Position numbers and translations under genes: made by a program. From an uncultured Bacteroidales bacterium (GTDB taxonomy: Bacteria > Bacteroidota > Bacteroidia > Bacteroidales > Bacteroidaceae): a stretch of 64,000 nucleotides of DNA. The stretch is taken from the NCBI GenBank assembly GCA_902786925.1, contig CADAEK010000001.1:62001-126000 (forward strand). Direction: 5' to 3'. Within the stretch, counting starts at the first letter, position 1, and the number at the start of each line of letters is the position of its first letter. The notes beneath the pieces are model-generated. The model saw only the letters and a program-made list of their open reading frames with translations. It made no database searches and had not been told where the DNA came from. Of the stretch, positions 14,952-23,715 are shown one piece after another.

Positions 14952-16712
14952 ATGGCAAAGCCATTTCTTGAAATACAAGGACTGACCAAGCGCATCGGCC
15001 ACAGAGTTCTATTTGAAAACATCTCGTTCACCGTGAACGAGCGTGAACACATCGGCCTAATTGCGAAGAACGGTACAGGCAAATCTACCCTACTCAGCAT
15101 CATTGCTGGACAAGAAGGCAATGATGGGGGCAAGATGATCTTCCGCAACGACCTGAAGGTGGGGTATCTTGAACAGACTCCTCATATAGATGGGCACAAA
15201 TTGGCAGGACTTGATGATGAATACCTGCAGCGCTACAAGCAACTACTCACCCAGATGAAAATCACTCCTGAGGAGGCAGAACGTCCCGAAGCTCAATTAA
15301 GCGGCGGACAGGTGAAACGTATCGCTTTAGCAAGAGTGCTGGCAGGAGAGCCCGACATGTTGATTTTGGACGAGCCTACCAACCATCTGGACTTGCAGAT
15401 GATAGAATGGCTTGAGAATCTGTTGCGGCGCTCCACAATGGCCATTCTAATGGTCACCCACGACCGTTATTTCCTCGACCGTATCTGCTCAAGCATCATC
15501 GAAATGGACAATTCCCGCATCTACACCTATCAAGGCAACTACGCCTACTATCTGGAGAAGCGACAGGAGCGAATTGACAATATGAATGCTGAGATTGCAC
15601 GTGCCAACAACTTATACAGAACAGAGTTAGAGTGGATGCGCTCAACTCCATGTGCACGCAGTTCGAAGGCAAGATACAGAATTGAGTCTTTCTACGAGCT
15701 GGAGAAGGTTGCTAAGCAGCGGATTGAGGAACGAAACGTAAGGTTAGAGATAGGCGGCACATATATTGGCAATAAGATTTTCGAGGCGAAGGACGTATGC
15801 AAAGCCTTTGGAGAGCACATCATTCTGAAAGACTTTAACTACAACTTTGCCCGATATGAGAAGCTGGGCATTGTAGGCAACAACGGAACAGGAAAATCCA
15901 CTTTCGTGAAAATGCTGTTAGGCATTGAGCCACACGATAGCGGCACTATCGAGATAGGTGAAACCGTTCGATTCGGCTATTACTCGCAACAGGGGATGGC
16001 CTTCAACGAAGACCAAAAGGTCATTGACGCAGTAAGAGACATTGCCGAGTATGTTGATATGGGCAATGGAGAGAAACTGTCAGCAAGCCAATTCCTGCAG
16101 CACTTCCTCTTCCCTCCCGAAGAGCAATATAGTTACATCTACAAGTTGAGCGGCGGAGAGAAGCGGAGACTCTATCTGTGTACCGTGCTGATGAAAGCGC
16201 CAAATTTCCTTATCCTAGACGAGCCCACCAATGACCTTGATATCGTGACTCTCCAAATTTTGGAAGAATACTTGAAGAACTTCAGGGGTTGTCTCATCAT
16301 CGTGAGCCACGACCGCTATTTCATGGATCGCGTTGTGGACCACACTTTAGTCTTTCACGGCAACGGCAACATACAGGACTTCCCCGGCAGCTACAGCCAG
16401 TACCGCGATTGGGAAGAACAAAATGAGAAGCCACAAGAAGTTGAAAAGCCACAAACCAAGTCCGAGAAAAAGACTGACGGGAGAAATCAAAACAGAGCAA
16501 GAAAACTCACGTTCAAAGAAAAACAAGAATACAATCAGCTGGAGCAAGATATCGCTGCCCTCGAGACTGAAAAGAAACAGATAGAAACGGCACTCTGCGG
16601 AGGCACCACCTCTATAGAAGAAATCACAGAAATGAGCAAACGCCTTCCTCTCCTTTCCGCAGAACTAGAAGAAAAGGAGATGCGCTGGCTCGAACTCGCA
16701 GAATTTGCATAA
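14952..16712 (+). CDS. ABC-F family ATPase (ribosome-associated, Uup/EttA type)
   Basis: Soluble protein with two ABC domains and no membrane segments, 586 residues. It probably acts on the ribosome, as ABC-F proteins do. Domain 1 has Walker A KNGTGKSTLL, signature LSGGQVKRIALAR and LILDEPTNHLDL. Domain 2 has NNGTGKSTFVKM, LSGGEKRRLYL and LILDEPTNDLDI. The two are joined by the long charged linker of the family, which contains RSTPCARSSKARYR. A charged tail (about 500-586: Lys/Glu rich, then coiled coil) resembles the Uup C-terminal domain. The engB gene follows after a 1-bp gap, so the two are cotranscribed. Confidence 0.9.
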   Translation: MAKPFLEIQGLTKRIGHRVLFENISFTVNEREHIGLIAKNGTGKSTLLSIIAGQEGNDGGKMIFRNDLKVGYLEQTPHIDGHKLAGLDDEYLQRYKQLLTQMKITPEEAERPEAQLSGGQVKRIALARVLAGEPDMLILDEPTNHLDLQMIEWLENLLRRSTMAILMVTHDRYFLDRICSSIIEMDNSRIYTYQGNYAYYLEKRQERIDNMNAEIARANNLYRTELEWMRSTPCARSSKARYRIESFYELEKVAKQRIEERNVRLEIGGTYIGNKIFEAKDVCKAFGEHIILKDFNYNFARYEKLGIVGNNGTGKSTFVKMLLGIEPHDSGTIEIGETVRFGYYSQQGMAFNEDQKVIDAVRDIAEYVDMGNGEKLSASQFLQHFLFPPEEQYSYIYKLSGGEKRRLYLCTVLMKAPNFLILDEPTNDLDIVTLQILEEYLKNFRGCLIIVSHDRYFMDRVVDHTLVFHGNGNIQDFPGSYSQYRDWEEQNEKPQEVEKPQTKSEKKTDGRNQNRARKLTFKEKQEYNQLEQDIAALETEKKQIETALCGGTTSIEEITEMSKRLPLLSAELEEKEMRWLELAEFA

Positions 16713-16713
16713 T

Positions 16714-17310
16714 ATGAAAATAACATCAGCCACTTACATTGGGTCAAAACCCAACCATACACAATGTCCTAATGACCAGCGTCCTGAATACGCATTCATT
16801 GGACGAAGCAATGTCGGGAAATCATCACTCATTAATGCTCTGACGGAACGACGTAACTTGGCGCTGACTTCCTCCACGCCTGGCAAAACCATGTGCATCA
16901 ATCATTTTCTCATCAACAACGAGTGGTACCTGGTCGATTTGCCCGGTTACGGTTATGCACAACGCGGTAAGAAGGAAATGGAGAAACTGAAGAACATGAT
17001 CAGCGGATATGTGCTAGAGCGTGAGCAACTGACATGCCTCTTTGTTCTTATCGACATCCGGCACGACCCACAGAAGGTAGATATGGCTTTCCTGCATTTT
17101 CTGGGCAGCAATGAAGTTCCGTTCGCTATCGTCTTCACCAAAGCAGACAAACTGGCTCCATCGAAAATCAAACCTACTGTGCAGAAATATCTAGCTACTT
17201 TACAGGAAGAATGGGAAGAACTTCCACCCCACTTCATCACCAGCTCAGCCAACAAACTCGGTCGAGAAGACATTCTCTCCTATATAGAGAACATCAACAA
17301 GACCTTCTGA
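16714..17310 (+). CDS. engB: Ribosome biogenesis GTPase EngB (YsxC/YihA)
   Basis: Small GTPase needed for large ribosomal subunit assembly. The 198-residue product shows G1 GRSNVGKSSLIN, G3 DLPGYGYA, G4 TKADK and G5 TSSA, with the usual EngB spacing. The ATG at 16714 begins one base after the stop codon of the ABC-F gene. An in-frame TTG nine bases earlier is less likely. The gene ends just before a strong terminator at 17317-17347. Confidence 0.95.
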   Translation: MKITSATYIGSKPNHTQCPNDQRPEYAFIGRSNVGKSSLINALTERRNLALTSSTPGKTMCINHFLINNEWYLVDLPGYGYAQRGKKEMEKLKNMISGYVLEREQLTCLFVLIDIRHDPQKVDMAFLHFLGSNEVPFAIVFTKADKLAPSKIKPTVQKYLATLQEEWEELPPHFITSSANKLGREDILSYIENINKTF

Positions 17311-17316
17311 AAACAG

Positions 17317-17347
17317 CACTCAGGAACTTTTCCTGAGTGTTTTTTTA
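17317..17347 (+). terminator. Rho-independent terminator after engB
   Basis: Nine-bp stem (CACTCAGGA with TCCTGAGTG) and a 5-base loop, followed directly by a run of T residues. Confidence 0.92.
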
Positions 17348-17355
17348 TCCTTTTT

Positions 17356-17387
17356 TTTGTCCAAATGAAAAATAATCCCTATTTTTG
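17356..17387 (+). promoter_or_regulatory. rho: Promoter of rho
   Basis: TTTG (17356-17359) and TATTTTTG (17380-17387) separated by 20 bp, a full consensus match. The start codon is at 17600, so the leader is over 200 nt long. Confidence 0.75.
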
Positions 17388-17400
17388 CACCATACTTTAG

Positions 17401-17563
17401 GACAGCACATCTTTTTGTAGCGTACAAAGCGCTGTCTTGAAGAACTTATCTCATTCAAATCATTCCAAGATTACTTAATCAGCAACTCTTAATACATGAT
17501 TTATAATGTATGGTTAGGGCTGATGCGATGCATTTAAGTCGCATGCTTGTGTACATTATAAAT
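17401..17563 (+). promoter_or_regulatory. Structured 5' leader of rho
   Basis: Two stem-loops are visible in the leader. The first pairs GACAGC (17401-17406) with GCTGTC (17431-17436), with an inner TTTGTA/TACAAA stem. The second pairs ATTTATAATGTA (17499-17510) with TACATTATAAAT (17552-17563), perfect over 12 bp, and encloses ATGCGA/TCGCAT. No T-run follows either one. In Escherichia coli rho is autoregulated by premature termination in its leader; a similar role here is inference. Confidence 0.5.
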
Positions 17564-17599
17564 TAAACATTAAGAAAAGCATTAACACCTATATTTTCT

Positions 17600-19582
17600 A
17601 TGTACAAATTAGAAGAACTGAACCGCAAGAGCAAAGAAGAGCTTGTGAATATTGCCAACGAGTTGGGTATCAAAAACACCAACAAGATGGATGAGGCAGA
17701 ATTGCGGCTAACCATCATAGATGAGCAGGCAGCCAACTTTGCTTCGACAGCTGCAACAGAGAAGACTCCCCGCAAGCGCGCCCGTGTCAGTGTGAAAAGC
17801 GTGGATCGTGTCTATTCAGCCAACCAAGAAAAGGTAAAGAAGATAGACAAGACCATGAAGATCACAAGAGACGAATCCATGTTCGCAGACCTTTCCGACG
17901 AAGAGAAAGCCATGCTAACTCCTACAACAGTACCAGCTGAAACACCCGCTACACCAACAGAAGAACCAGTAGCGACAGAGCCCAAAAAGCGTGGACGCAA
18001 ACCTAAGGCAAAGGCTGAAGAAGAGGAAGTTTTGGAGACGGTAAAGGTCTCTCAAGCAGAGAGTACGGAAGAACCGGTGACTGCAGAACCCAAGAAGCGT
18101 GGACGTAAGCCCAAAGCAAAGACAGAAGAAACTGAGAATACGGTTGAAACACTACAAGAGCAAGATACTCCTAAAAAGATAGAAGAAGCTATCATCCCAG
18201 AGGAAGTGTTCGAGTCAACAGAGGACCATCCTCTGCAAACCATCTACACTACTGCAGGAAAGGAGCAGGGAGCCAATAGCGAGGACTTCATCATCATCGA
18301 GGACATTCCCAATGAAGCTGAGTACTATCAGCCTCTGGAAATCTTCAACCGCTATGAAGAAGAGAAAAACGTGGAACAGAGCTACGCAGCCCCTGTCTAC
18401 GACAACTTTGAGGCACCTTTGGCACCAGCTAAGAAAGAACGCATTCAGAAGGAGAAGCCATACGACTTCGACAATATCATACGCGTAAGTGGAGTACTTG
18501 AAACGGTAGATAATTACGGATTCCTCCGCAGCAGCGACTACAACTATCTCCCATCACCTGACGATGTTTACGTGAACCTACAGCAAATCAAACACTACGG
18601 TTTGAAGACAGGCGATGTCGTAGACGGATTCGTGCGTCCACCTAAAGAGGGCGAGCGCTTCTTCCCATTGGCCAGTGTTGAGAAAATCAACGGATGCGAC
18701 CCTGCCCGTGTGCGCGACCGCGTAGGCTTCGAGTTCCTCACGCCGCTCTTCCCTGACGAGAAGTTCAAACTTTGCAAAGGCTTCAACGACAGCAAGTCAT
18801 CACGTATTGTCGACCTCTTCTCGCCTATCGGTAAAGGACAGCGCGCACTCATCGTGGCACAACCCAAAACAGGTAAGACGATGTTGATGAAGGATATTGC
18901 CAACTCTATTGCAGCCAACCATCCTGAAGCATACCTCATGATGCTGCTCATTGACGAACGCCCTGAAGAGGTGACAGACATGGCTCGTACCGTCAATGCT
19001 GAAGTCATCGCATCTACGTTCGATGCACCAGCAGAGAACCATGTAAAGATTGCAGGCATCGTGCTTGAAAAGGCCAAGCGCATGGTAGAATGCGGACATG
19101 ACGTAGTCATCTTCCTCGACTCCATCACTCGTCTGGCACGTGCATACAACACCGTTTCACCAGCATCAGGTAAAGTGCTCTCAGGCGGTGTCGATGCCAA
19201 TGCCCTTCACAAGCCTAAGCGCTTCTTCGGTGCAGCCCGCAACATCGAAAACGGCGGTTCACTCACCATCATCGCTACAGCCCTCATCGATACAGGTTCC
19301 AAGATGGACGAAGTTATCTTCGAGGAATTCAAGGGTACAGGCAACATGGAGTTGCAGCTTGACCGCAGCCTTGCCAACAAGCGCGTCTTCCCTGCAGTCA
19401 ACCTCACAGCATCTTCTACTCGTCGCGACGACCTGCTTCAGGATCAGACAACTCTCAACCGTATGTGGGTACTCCGCAACCACCTTGCCGACATGAACTC
19501 GATGGAGGCTATGGACTTCGTAATGAAACAGGTGGAACGTACAAAGAACAACGAGGAGTTCCTCATCAGCATGAATGGCTAA
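17600..19582 (+). CDS. rho: Transcription termination factor Rho with long disordered insert
   Basis: Hexameric RNA helicase that ends transcription. Of 660 residues, about 1-48 form the Rho N-terminal helical domain ([20 protein letters not shown]). Residues 52-288 are a low-complexity insert rich in Glu, Lys, Pro and Thr. The insert holds two copies of an AT-hook-like [11 protein letters not shown] motif (about 128-138 and 164-174). The RNA-binding cold-shock domain follows ([15 protein letters not shown]), then the ATPase domain with [26 protein letters not shown] and [13 protein letters not shown]. Rho of Bacteroides thetaiotaomicron has been reported to carry a comparable disordered region that drives condensate formation; the same behaviour here is inference. 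Confidence 0.97.
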   Translation: MYKLEELNRKSKEELVNIANELGIKNTNKMDEAELRLTIIDEQAANFASTAATEKTPRKRARVSVKSVDRVYSANQEKVKKIDKTMKITRDESMFADLSDEEKAMLTPTTVPAETPATPTEEPVATEPKKRGRKPKAKAEEEEVLETVKVSQAESTEEPVTAEPKKRGRKPKAKTEETENTVETLQEQDTPKKIEEAIIPEEVFESTEDHPLQTIYTTAGKEQGANSEDFIIIEDIPNEAEYYQPLEIFNRYEEEKNVEQSYAAPVYDNFEAPLAPAKKERIQKEKPYDFDNIIRVSGVLETVDNYGFLRSSDYNYLPSPDDVYVNLQQIKHYGLKTGDVVDGFVRPPKEGERFFPLASVEKINGCDPARVRDRVGFEFLTPLFPDEKFKLCKGFNDSKSSRIVDLFSPIGKGQRALIVAQPKTGKTMLMKDIANSIAANHPEAYLMMLLIDERPEEVTDMARTVNAEVIASTFDAPAENHVKIAGIVLEKAKRMVECGHDVVIFLDSITRLARAYNTVSPASGKVLSGGVDANALHKPKRFFGAARNIENGGSLTIIATALIDTGSKMDEVIFEEFKGTGNMELQLDRSLANKRVFPAVNLTASSTRRDDLLQDQTTLNRMWVLRNHLADMNSMEAMDFVMKQVERTKNNEEFLISMNG

Positions 19583-19654
19583 TTATACAAAAAGCTTTAG
19601 CAACGCTTTTCAAGAGGCAAGAACAAAGAATAAGCAAATATACATTATCAATAG

Positions 19655-19696
19655 CAAGAGAGGCCCAAACGATATCTTTCGTTTGGGCCTCTCTTG
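19655..19696. terminator. Two-way terminator between rho and a convergent lipoprotein gene
   Basis: An 18-bp perfect stem (19655-19672 with 19679-19696) and a 6-base loop lie between the convergent 3' ends. Confidence 0.85.
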
Positions 19697-19710
19697 TATT
19701 TATGTGACAT

Positions 19711-20412
19711 TCACTCACCACGTTCGCAGCGCTCCATATATAGCCGCACATCCTTATTATTGCGGAACGTATCAGGAGCACGCCCATAAATCTCGTCTAT
19801 TTGGGGAGTGGTAGTTGGGAAGCCAAACTGATTATATGCATTGTCACACAACACTAAGAAATAGGTAACGCCCAACACATTATCAAAATTATCGACCACA
19901 AAATCCGTTTCGAGCTTATCGATGGCCATACGAAGACTACCCTCCTCTTCACCTAACTGACGAAGAATCTCATCCTCCTCAAAACCATCCAGAATCATCC
20001 GTGTCTGCTTGCGAGGCAACTCCTGAAGCATAAACATCAACGAGTCACGCTCTGTCATAAAAGCATAGAACTTATCGTTCAGAGGAGTGCCCTCTACCTT
20101 CATCGCATTGTTCAAGTCAATCACCTTGATGTTGCCCTCTTCCAAAATGATAGGAATATTGTCACCACCATTACCAAAGAACATCCTCACACACATAACC
20201 GAGTCCACAGGACCGCACATGGAGAATGCTCCATGCAGAATCTTGCATGAATCTACAGCCTTAGTGTCATCCCCACCCAGAGGGCGCAGATACACCATAT
20301 CGCCATCACAGAACGAACGCATGGAAGTACCCGAAATATTGTAACTCGTAGAGCACGCTCCAAACATCGTTGCAAGAATTACTGCCAGAAAAATATAGAA
20401 TTGACCTTTCAT
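19711..20412 (-). CDS. DUF4369-type lipoprotein
   Basis: A 233-residue predicted lipoprotein with a signal peptide ending in FGAC. Residues 25-110 resemble DUF4369, with a beta-rich pattern around DGDMVYLRPLGGDD and IPIILEEGNIKVI. The helical remainder is like the linker found in DUF4369/thioredoxin proteins, but the thioredoxin domain itself is absent, so this is a stand-alone form. The start at 20412 lies just 4 bp downstream of the -7 box, so the transcript would begin at or next to the ATG. A TTG nearly in the promoter (20427) is rejected as a start. Confidence 0.8.
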   Translation of the reverse strand: MKGQFYIFLAVILATMFGACSTSYNISGTSMRSFCDGDMVYLRPLGGDDTKAVDSCKILHGAFSMCGPVDSVMCVRMFFGNGGDNIPIILEEGNIKVIDLNNAMKVEGTPLNDKFYAFMTERDSLMFMLQELPRKQTRMILDGFEEDEILRQLGEEEGSLRMAIDKLETDFVVDNFDNVLGVTYFLVLCDNAYNQFGFPTTTPQIDEIYGRAPDTFRNNKDVRLYMERCERGE

Positions 20413-20416
20413 ATTG

Positions 20417-20448
20417 CAAAAGTACAAAACCTACCCCACCCCCACAAA
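20417..20448 (-). promoter_or_regulatory. Promoter giving a nearly leaderless transcript
   Basis: On the minus strand TTTG (20445-20448), 20 bp, then TACTTTTG (20417-20424), a full consensus match. The ATG at 20412 begins 5 bases after the box. Since Bacteroidota transcription starts a few bases past this box, the mRNA should have practically no leader. Confidence 0.75.
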
Positions 20449-20614
20449 CGATTTAGTACTTCTTCACCCACAATTAATTATTTTTAATGATTACACCCAT
20501 TTCTGCTCTACCATGCCAATACAGCTTTCCTCATGAAAAACATCTCTATACCTCCACACAACGAACATGAACAAAAAGCACCACCAAAGGTCATCCAAAG
20601 GCCGGCATAACAAC

Positions 20615-20645
20615 AAGGCACAAAGTCCGTCGGACTTTGTGCCTT
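20615..20645. terminator. Terminator hairpin after asnS
   Basis: Fifteen-bp perfect stem (AAGGCACAAAGTCCG and its complement) 27 bp past the asnS stop codon. The gap 20413-20671 otherwise holds the promoter of the DUF4369 gene and nothing I recognise. Confidence 0.75.
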
Positions 20646-20671
20646 TATATATAAATATGTGGAATTGTCGA

Positions 20672-22093
20672 TTAGAACTCGGCAGTCTTTGGGGTGCGAG
20701 GGAAAGGAATCACGTCGCGGATGTTCTGCATGCCAGTGACGAAGAGGATGAGACGCTCGAAACCAAGTCCGAATCCAGCGTGTGGGCATGAACCAAACTT
20801 ACGAGTGTCGAGATACCACCACATGTCCTTCATTGGGATGTTGCGCTCTTCGATTTCACCCATCAGCTTGCCGTAGTCCTCCTCACGGACAGAACCACCG
20901 ATAATCTCGCCAATCTGTGGGAAGAGCACATCTGTACCCTGCACCGTCTGAGCCATCTCCTGACCGTCGAGCACGGGGTTCTTGTCGTCAATCTTCATGT
21001 AGAAGGCCTTGATGGCTTTAGGATAATGCGTCATGATGACAGGCTTCTTGAAGTGTTCCTCCACCAAGTAGCGCTCATGCTCGCTGGCGAGGTCATCACC
21101 CCAGTTGCATGGGAACTCGAACTTGCGGCCATCCTTAATAGCCTGCTGAAGAATGCGAATACCCTCTGTGTAGTCAAGACGTACGAAGTCCTCACGGAGC
21201 ACACCCTCAAGACGTTCGATGAGTCCCTTGTCAATCATCTTGTTGAGGAACTCCAGGTCGTCCTTACAGTTGTCGAGTGCCCAACGCACGCAGTACTTGA
21301 TGAAGTCTTCCTCCAGATCCATCAAGTCAGGCAGATCCATAAAGGCAATCTCAGGCTCAATCATCCAGAACTCAGCCAAGTGGCGAGGAGTGTTGGAGTT
21401 CTCAGCACGGAAGGTAGGACCGAAGGTGTAGATAGCACCCAGCGCGGTAGCACCGAGCTCACCTTCAAGCTGACCTGACACCGTGAGAGAAGTCTGCTTG
21501 CCAAAGAAGTCATCGTCATAGATGATAGAACCGTTCTCGTCCTTCTTCAGGTCGTAGAGGTTCTTGGTAGTCACCTGGAACATCTGGCCAGCACCCTCAC
21601 AGTCAGAAGCTGTGATGATAGGTGTGTGGAAATAGAAGTAACCATGCTGGTGGAAGTATGTGTGGATGGCCATTGCCATGTTGTGGCGGATGCGCATCAC
21701 AGCACCAAACGTGTTTGTGCGCAGACGCATGTGAGCGTGCTGACGCATATACTCGAAAGACTGTCCCTTCTTCTGCATGGGGTAGTCGGCAGGACATTCG
21801 CCAAACACCTTGATGTCGGTAGCCTGCACCTCCACTGCCTGACCAGAGCCGATAGACTCAACCATCGTACCCGTAACAGAAAGACAGGCACCGGTAGTGA
21901 TGAGCTTCATCATCTCGGGGTCAAACTTCTCCACATCAGCCACCACCTGTACATTCTTGATGGTGGAGCCATCGTTGAGGGCGATGAAGTTAACGGCCTT
22001 GCTGCCACGCTTCGTGCGCACCCAACCCATAACAGTGACCTCAGCGCCAAAATCGGTGCGCTGCAAAAGGTCTATAATTTTTGTACGTTTCAT
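20672..22093 (-). CDS. asnS: Asparaginyl-tRNA synthetase
   Basis: Charges tRNA(Asn). The 473-residue product has the N-terminal OB-fold anticodon-binding domain ([19 protein letters not shown]) and the class II catalytic core. The core shows motif 2 [20 protein letters not shown] and motif 3 [12 protein letters not shown]. The [15 protein letters not shown] stretch is characteristic of AsnRS rather than AspRS. The gene follows the RsuA-type synthase gene by 107 bp, a gap filled by inverted heptamer repeats that could form a hairpin just before its start. Confidence 0.97.
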   Translation of the reverse strand: MKRTKIIDLLQRTDFGAEVTVMGWVRTKRGSKAVNFIALNDGSTIKNVQVVADVEKFDPEMMKLITTGACLSVTGTMVESIGSGQAVEVQATDIKVFGECPADYPMQKKGQSFEYMRQHAHMRLRTNTFGAVMRIRHNMAMAIHTYFHQHGYFYFHTPIITASDCEGAGQMFQVTTKNLYDLKKDENGSIIYDDDFFGKQTSLTVSGQLEGELGATALGAIYTFGPTFRAENSNTPRHLAEFWMIEPEIAFMDLPDLMDLEEDFIKYCVRWALDNCKDDLEFLNKMIDKGLIERLEGVLREDFVRLDYTEGIRILQQAIKDGRKFEFPCNWGDDLASEHERYLVEEHFKKPVIMTHYPKAIKAFYMKIDDKNPVLDGQEMAQTVQGTDVLFPQIGEIIGGSVREEDYGKLMGEIEERNIPMKDMWWYLDTRKFGSCPHAGFGLGFERLILFVTGMQNIRDVIPFPRTPKTAEF

Positions 22094-22102
22094 CTTTATT
22101 TA

Positions 22103-22197
22103 AGTTAGGAGTTAGGAGTTAAGAGTTAGGAGTTAGGCTAACGCGATGCGTTCTATCCGCATGGCAAATCCTAACTCCTAACTTCTCACTCTTAACT
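22103..22197. repeat. Inverted heptamer arrays forming a hairpin upstream of asnS
   Basis: Heptamers of TTAGGAG type (22105-22139) are followed by a unique centre and then by the complementary array CCTAACTCCTAAC... (22170-22197), so the whole element can fold into a long hairpin. It begins 10 bp upstream of the asnS start and ends 4 bp before the stop codon of the upstream gene. Confidence 0.85.
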
Positions 22198-22200
22198 GAT

Positions 22201-23637
22201 TTATTCGTAGTGTCCTGTGTGCAACATTGCAACCTCCTGCTCGGTGAGGAAGCGCCAGTCGCCACGTTTGATGCCCTTCTTCGTAAGACCGGCGAACATC
22301 ACGCGGTCGAGCTTGCACACCTTGTAGCCAAGGCTTTCGAAGATACGGCGCACGATGCGGTTCTTACCAGAGTGAATCTCGATACCCACCTGCTTGCGGT
22401 CCGTGTCAGAGGCGTAGCTGATAGCATCTGCCTTGATGTCGCCATCCTCCAGCGTGATGCCCTCTGCAATCTGCTTCATGTCGGCAGCTGTGAGGTTCTT
22501 GTCAAGGAACACGTGGTAGATCTTCTTCTTCAAGAACTTAGGATGTGTAAGCTTTGAAGCCAAGTCACCATCGTTAGTGAAGAGCAGCACACCCGTTGTG
22601 TTGCGGTCCAGACGACCTACAGGGTAGATGCGCTCGCGGCAGCAGTTCTTCACGAGATCCATCACCGTCTTGCGCTGCTGTGGGTCATCAGAGGTGGTCA
22701 CGTAATCCTTTGGCTTGTTCAGGATGACATATACCTTCTTCTCGATGCTGACGAGCTGGTCGTGGAAGTGCACCTGGTCGGTACGCTGCACCTTAGTACC
22801 CAACTCTGTCACCACCTGTCCGTTGACTGTCACCACACCAGCCTGAATGAACTGGTCGGCCTCACGACGTGAGCAAACACCTGCATTAGCCAGGAACTTG
22901 TTCAGACGGATAGGTGCGTTAGGATCCTCGAGGTACTCCTTATATTCAATCTGCTTCTTCAAGCTGTATTTCGCATTGGGGTTGTAGTCGGCAGTGCGTG
23001 GGCGATAGCCGCCTGGACGCTGCTGATAACCGCCGCGGTTGTTATTGTTGTTGTAGCCGCCACGCTGCTGGTAACCACCCTGGCGCTGCTGATAGCCGCC
23101 GCGGTTGTTGTTATAACCGCCACGCTGCTGGTAACCGCCGCGCTGCTGATAGCCGCCCTGACGTGGCTGATAGCCACCCTGCTGCTCGAAGTTGCCTTCT
23201 CCGTCGCCATTCTGCTGATAGCCACGGTTATTGTTGTATCCACCGCGCTGCTGATAGCCGCCACGGTTGTTGTTATAGCCGCCACGCTGCTGGTAACCAC
23301 CACGCTGCTGATAGCCGCCATTATTGTATGGACGCTGCTGATAGCCGCCCTGACGAGGCTGGTAGCCACGCTGTTCGCCTTCGTTGCCTTCTGAAGAGCC
23401 ACCAAAGCCAGAGGGACGGAAGCCGCGCTCATTCTGTACGCCATTAGAACTGTATGCAGCACGCTCGCTACGATTGAAACGAGGACGCTGCGGACGGTCG
23501 CCACGATTAAAAGATGGGCGGCCACCAAAATTGTTTTCACGGTTGTAAGATGGACGGAAGCCCTCACGGTCGCCGCCATTGTCAGATCTTTCTTCTGCTG
23601 CAGGTGCATTGCCCTGCCATTCTTCAATTTCAGACAT
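22201..23637 (-). CDS. RsuA/RluB-type pseudouridine synthase with Gly-Arg-Gln-Tyr repeat N-terminus
   Basis: Modifies rRNA, most likely 23S. The C-terminal half (from about residue 240) has an S4 RNA-binding domain (IRLNKFLANAGVCSRREAD) and the RsuA-family catalytic domain (GRLDRNTTGVLLFTNDG; nucleophilic Asp in GRLDR). The first 235 or so residues are low complexity: after a charged start they repeat units such as GGYQQR and GGYNNNR more than a dozen times. This is far longer than the usual N-terminus of the family. Such Arg/Gly/Tyr repeats are typical of RNA-binding, condensate-forming proteins. purB lies 78 bp upstream on the same strand. Confidence 0.92.
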   Translation of the reverse strand: MSEIEEWQGNAPAAEERSDNGGDREGFRPSYNRENNFGGRPSFNRGDRPQRPRFNRSERAAYSSNGVQNERGFRPSGFGGSSEGNEGEQRGYQPRQGGYQQRPYNNGGYQQRGGYQQRGGYNNNRGGYQQRGGYNNNRGYQQNGDGEGNFEQQGGYQPRQGGYQQRGGYQQRGGYNNNRGGYQQRQGGYQQRGGYNNNNNRGGYQQRPGGYRPRTADYNPNAKYSLKKQIEYKEYLEDPNAPIRLNKFLANAGVCSRREADQFIQAGVVTVNGQVVTELGTKVQRTDQVHFHDQLVSIEKKVYVILNKPKDYVTTSDDPQQRKTVMDLVKNCCRERIYPVGRLDRNTTGVLLFTNDGDLASKLTHPKFLKKKIYHVFLDKNLTAADMKQIAEGITLEDGDIKADAISYASDTDRKQVGIEIHSGKNRIVRRIFESLGYKVCKLDRVMFAGLTKKGIKRGDWRFLTEQEVAMLHTGHYE

Positions 23638-23715
23638 AATCTAATTATTAACTATTAACTTAACTTTAAACTATTTATTTTGCGATTGTATCGTTTTTAC
23701 TTATAACAATCTTCT

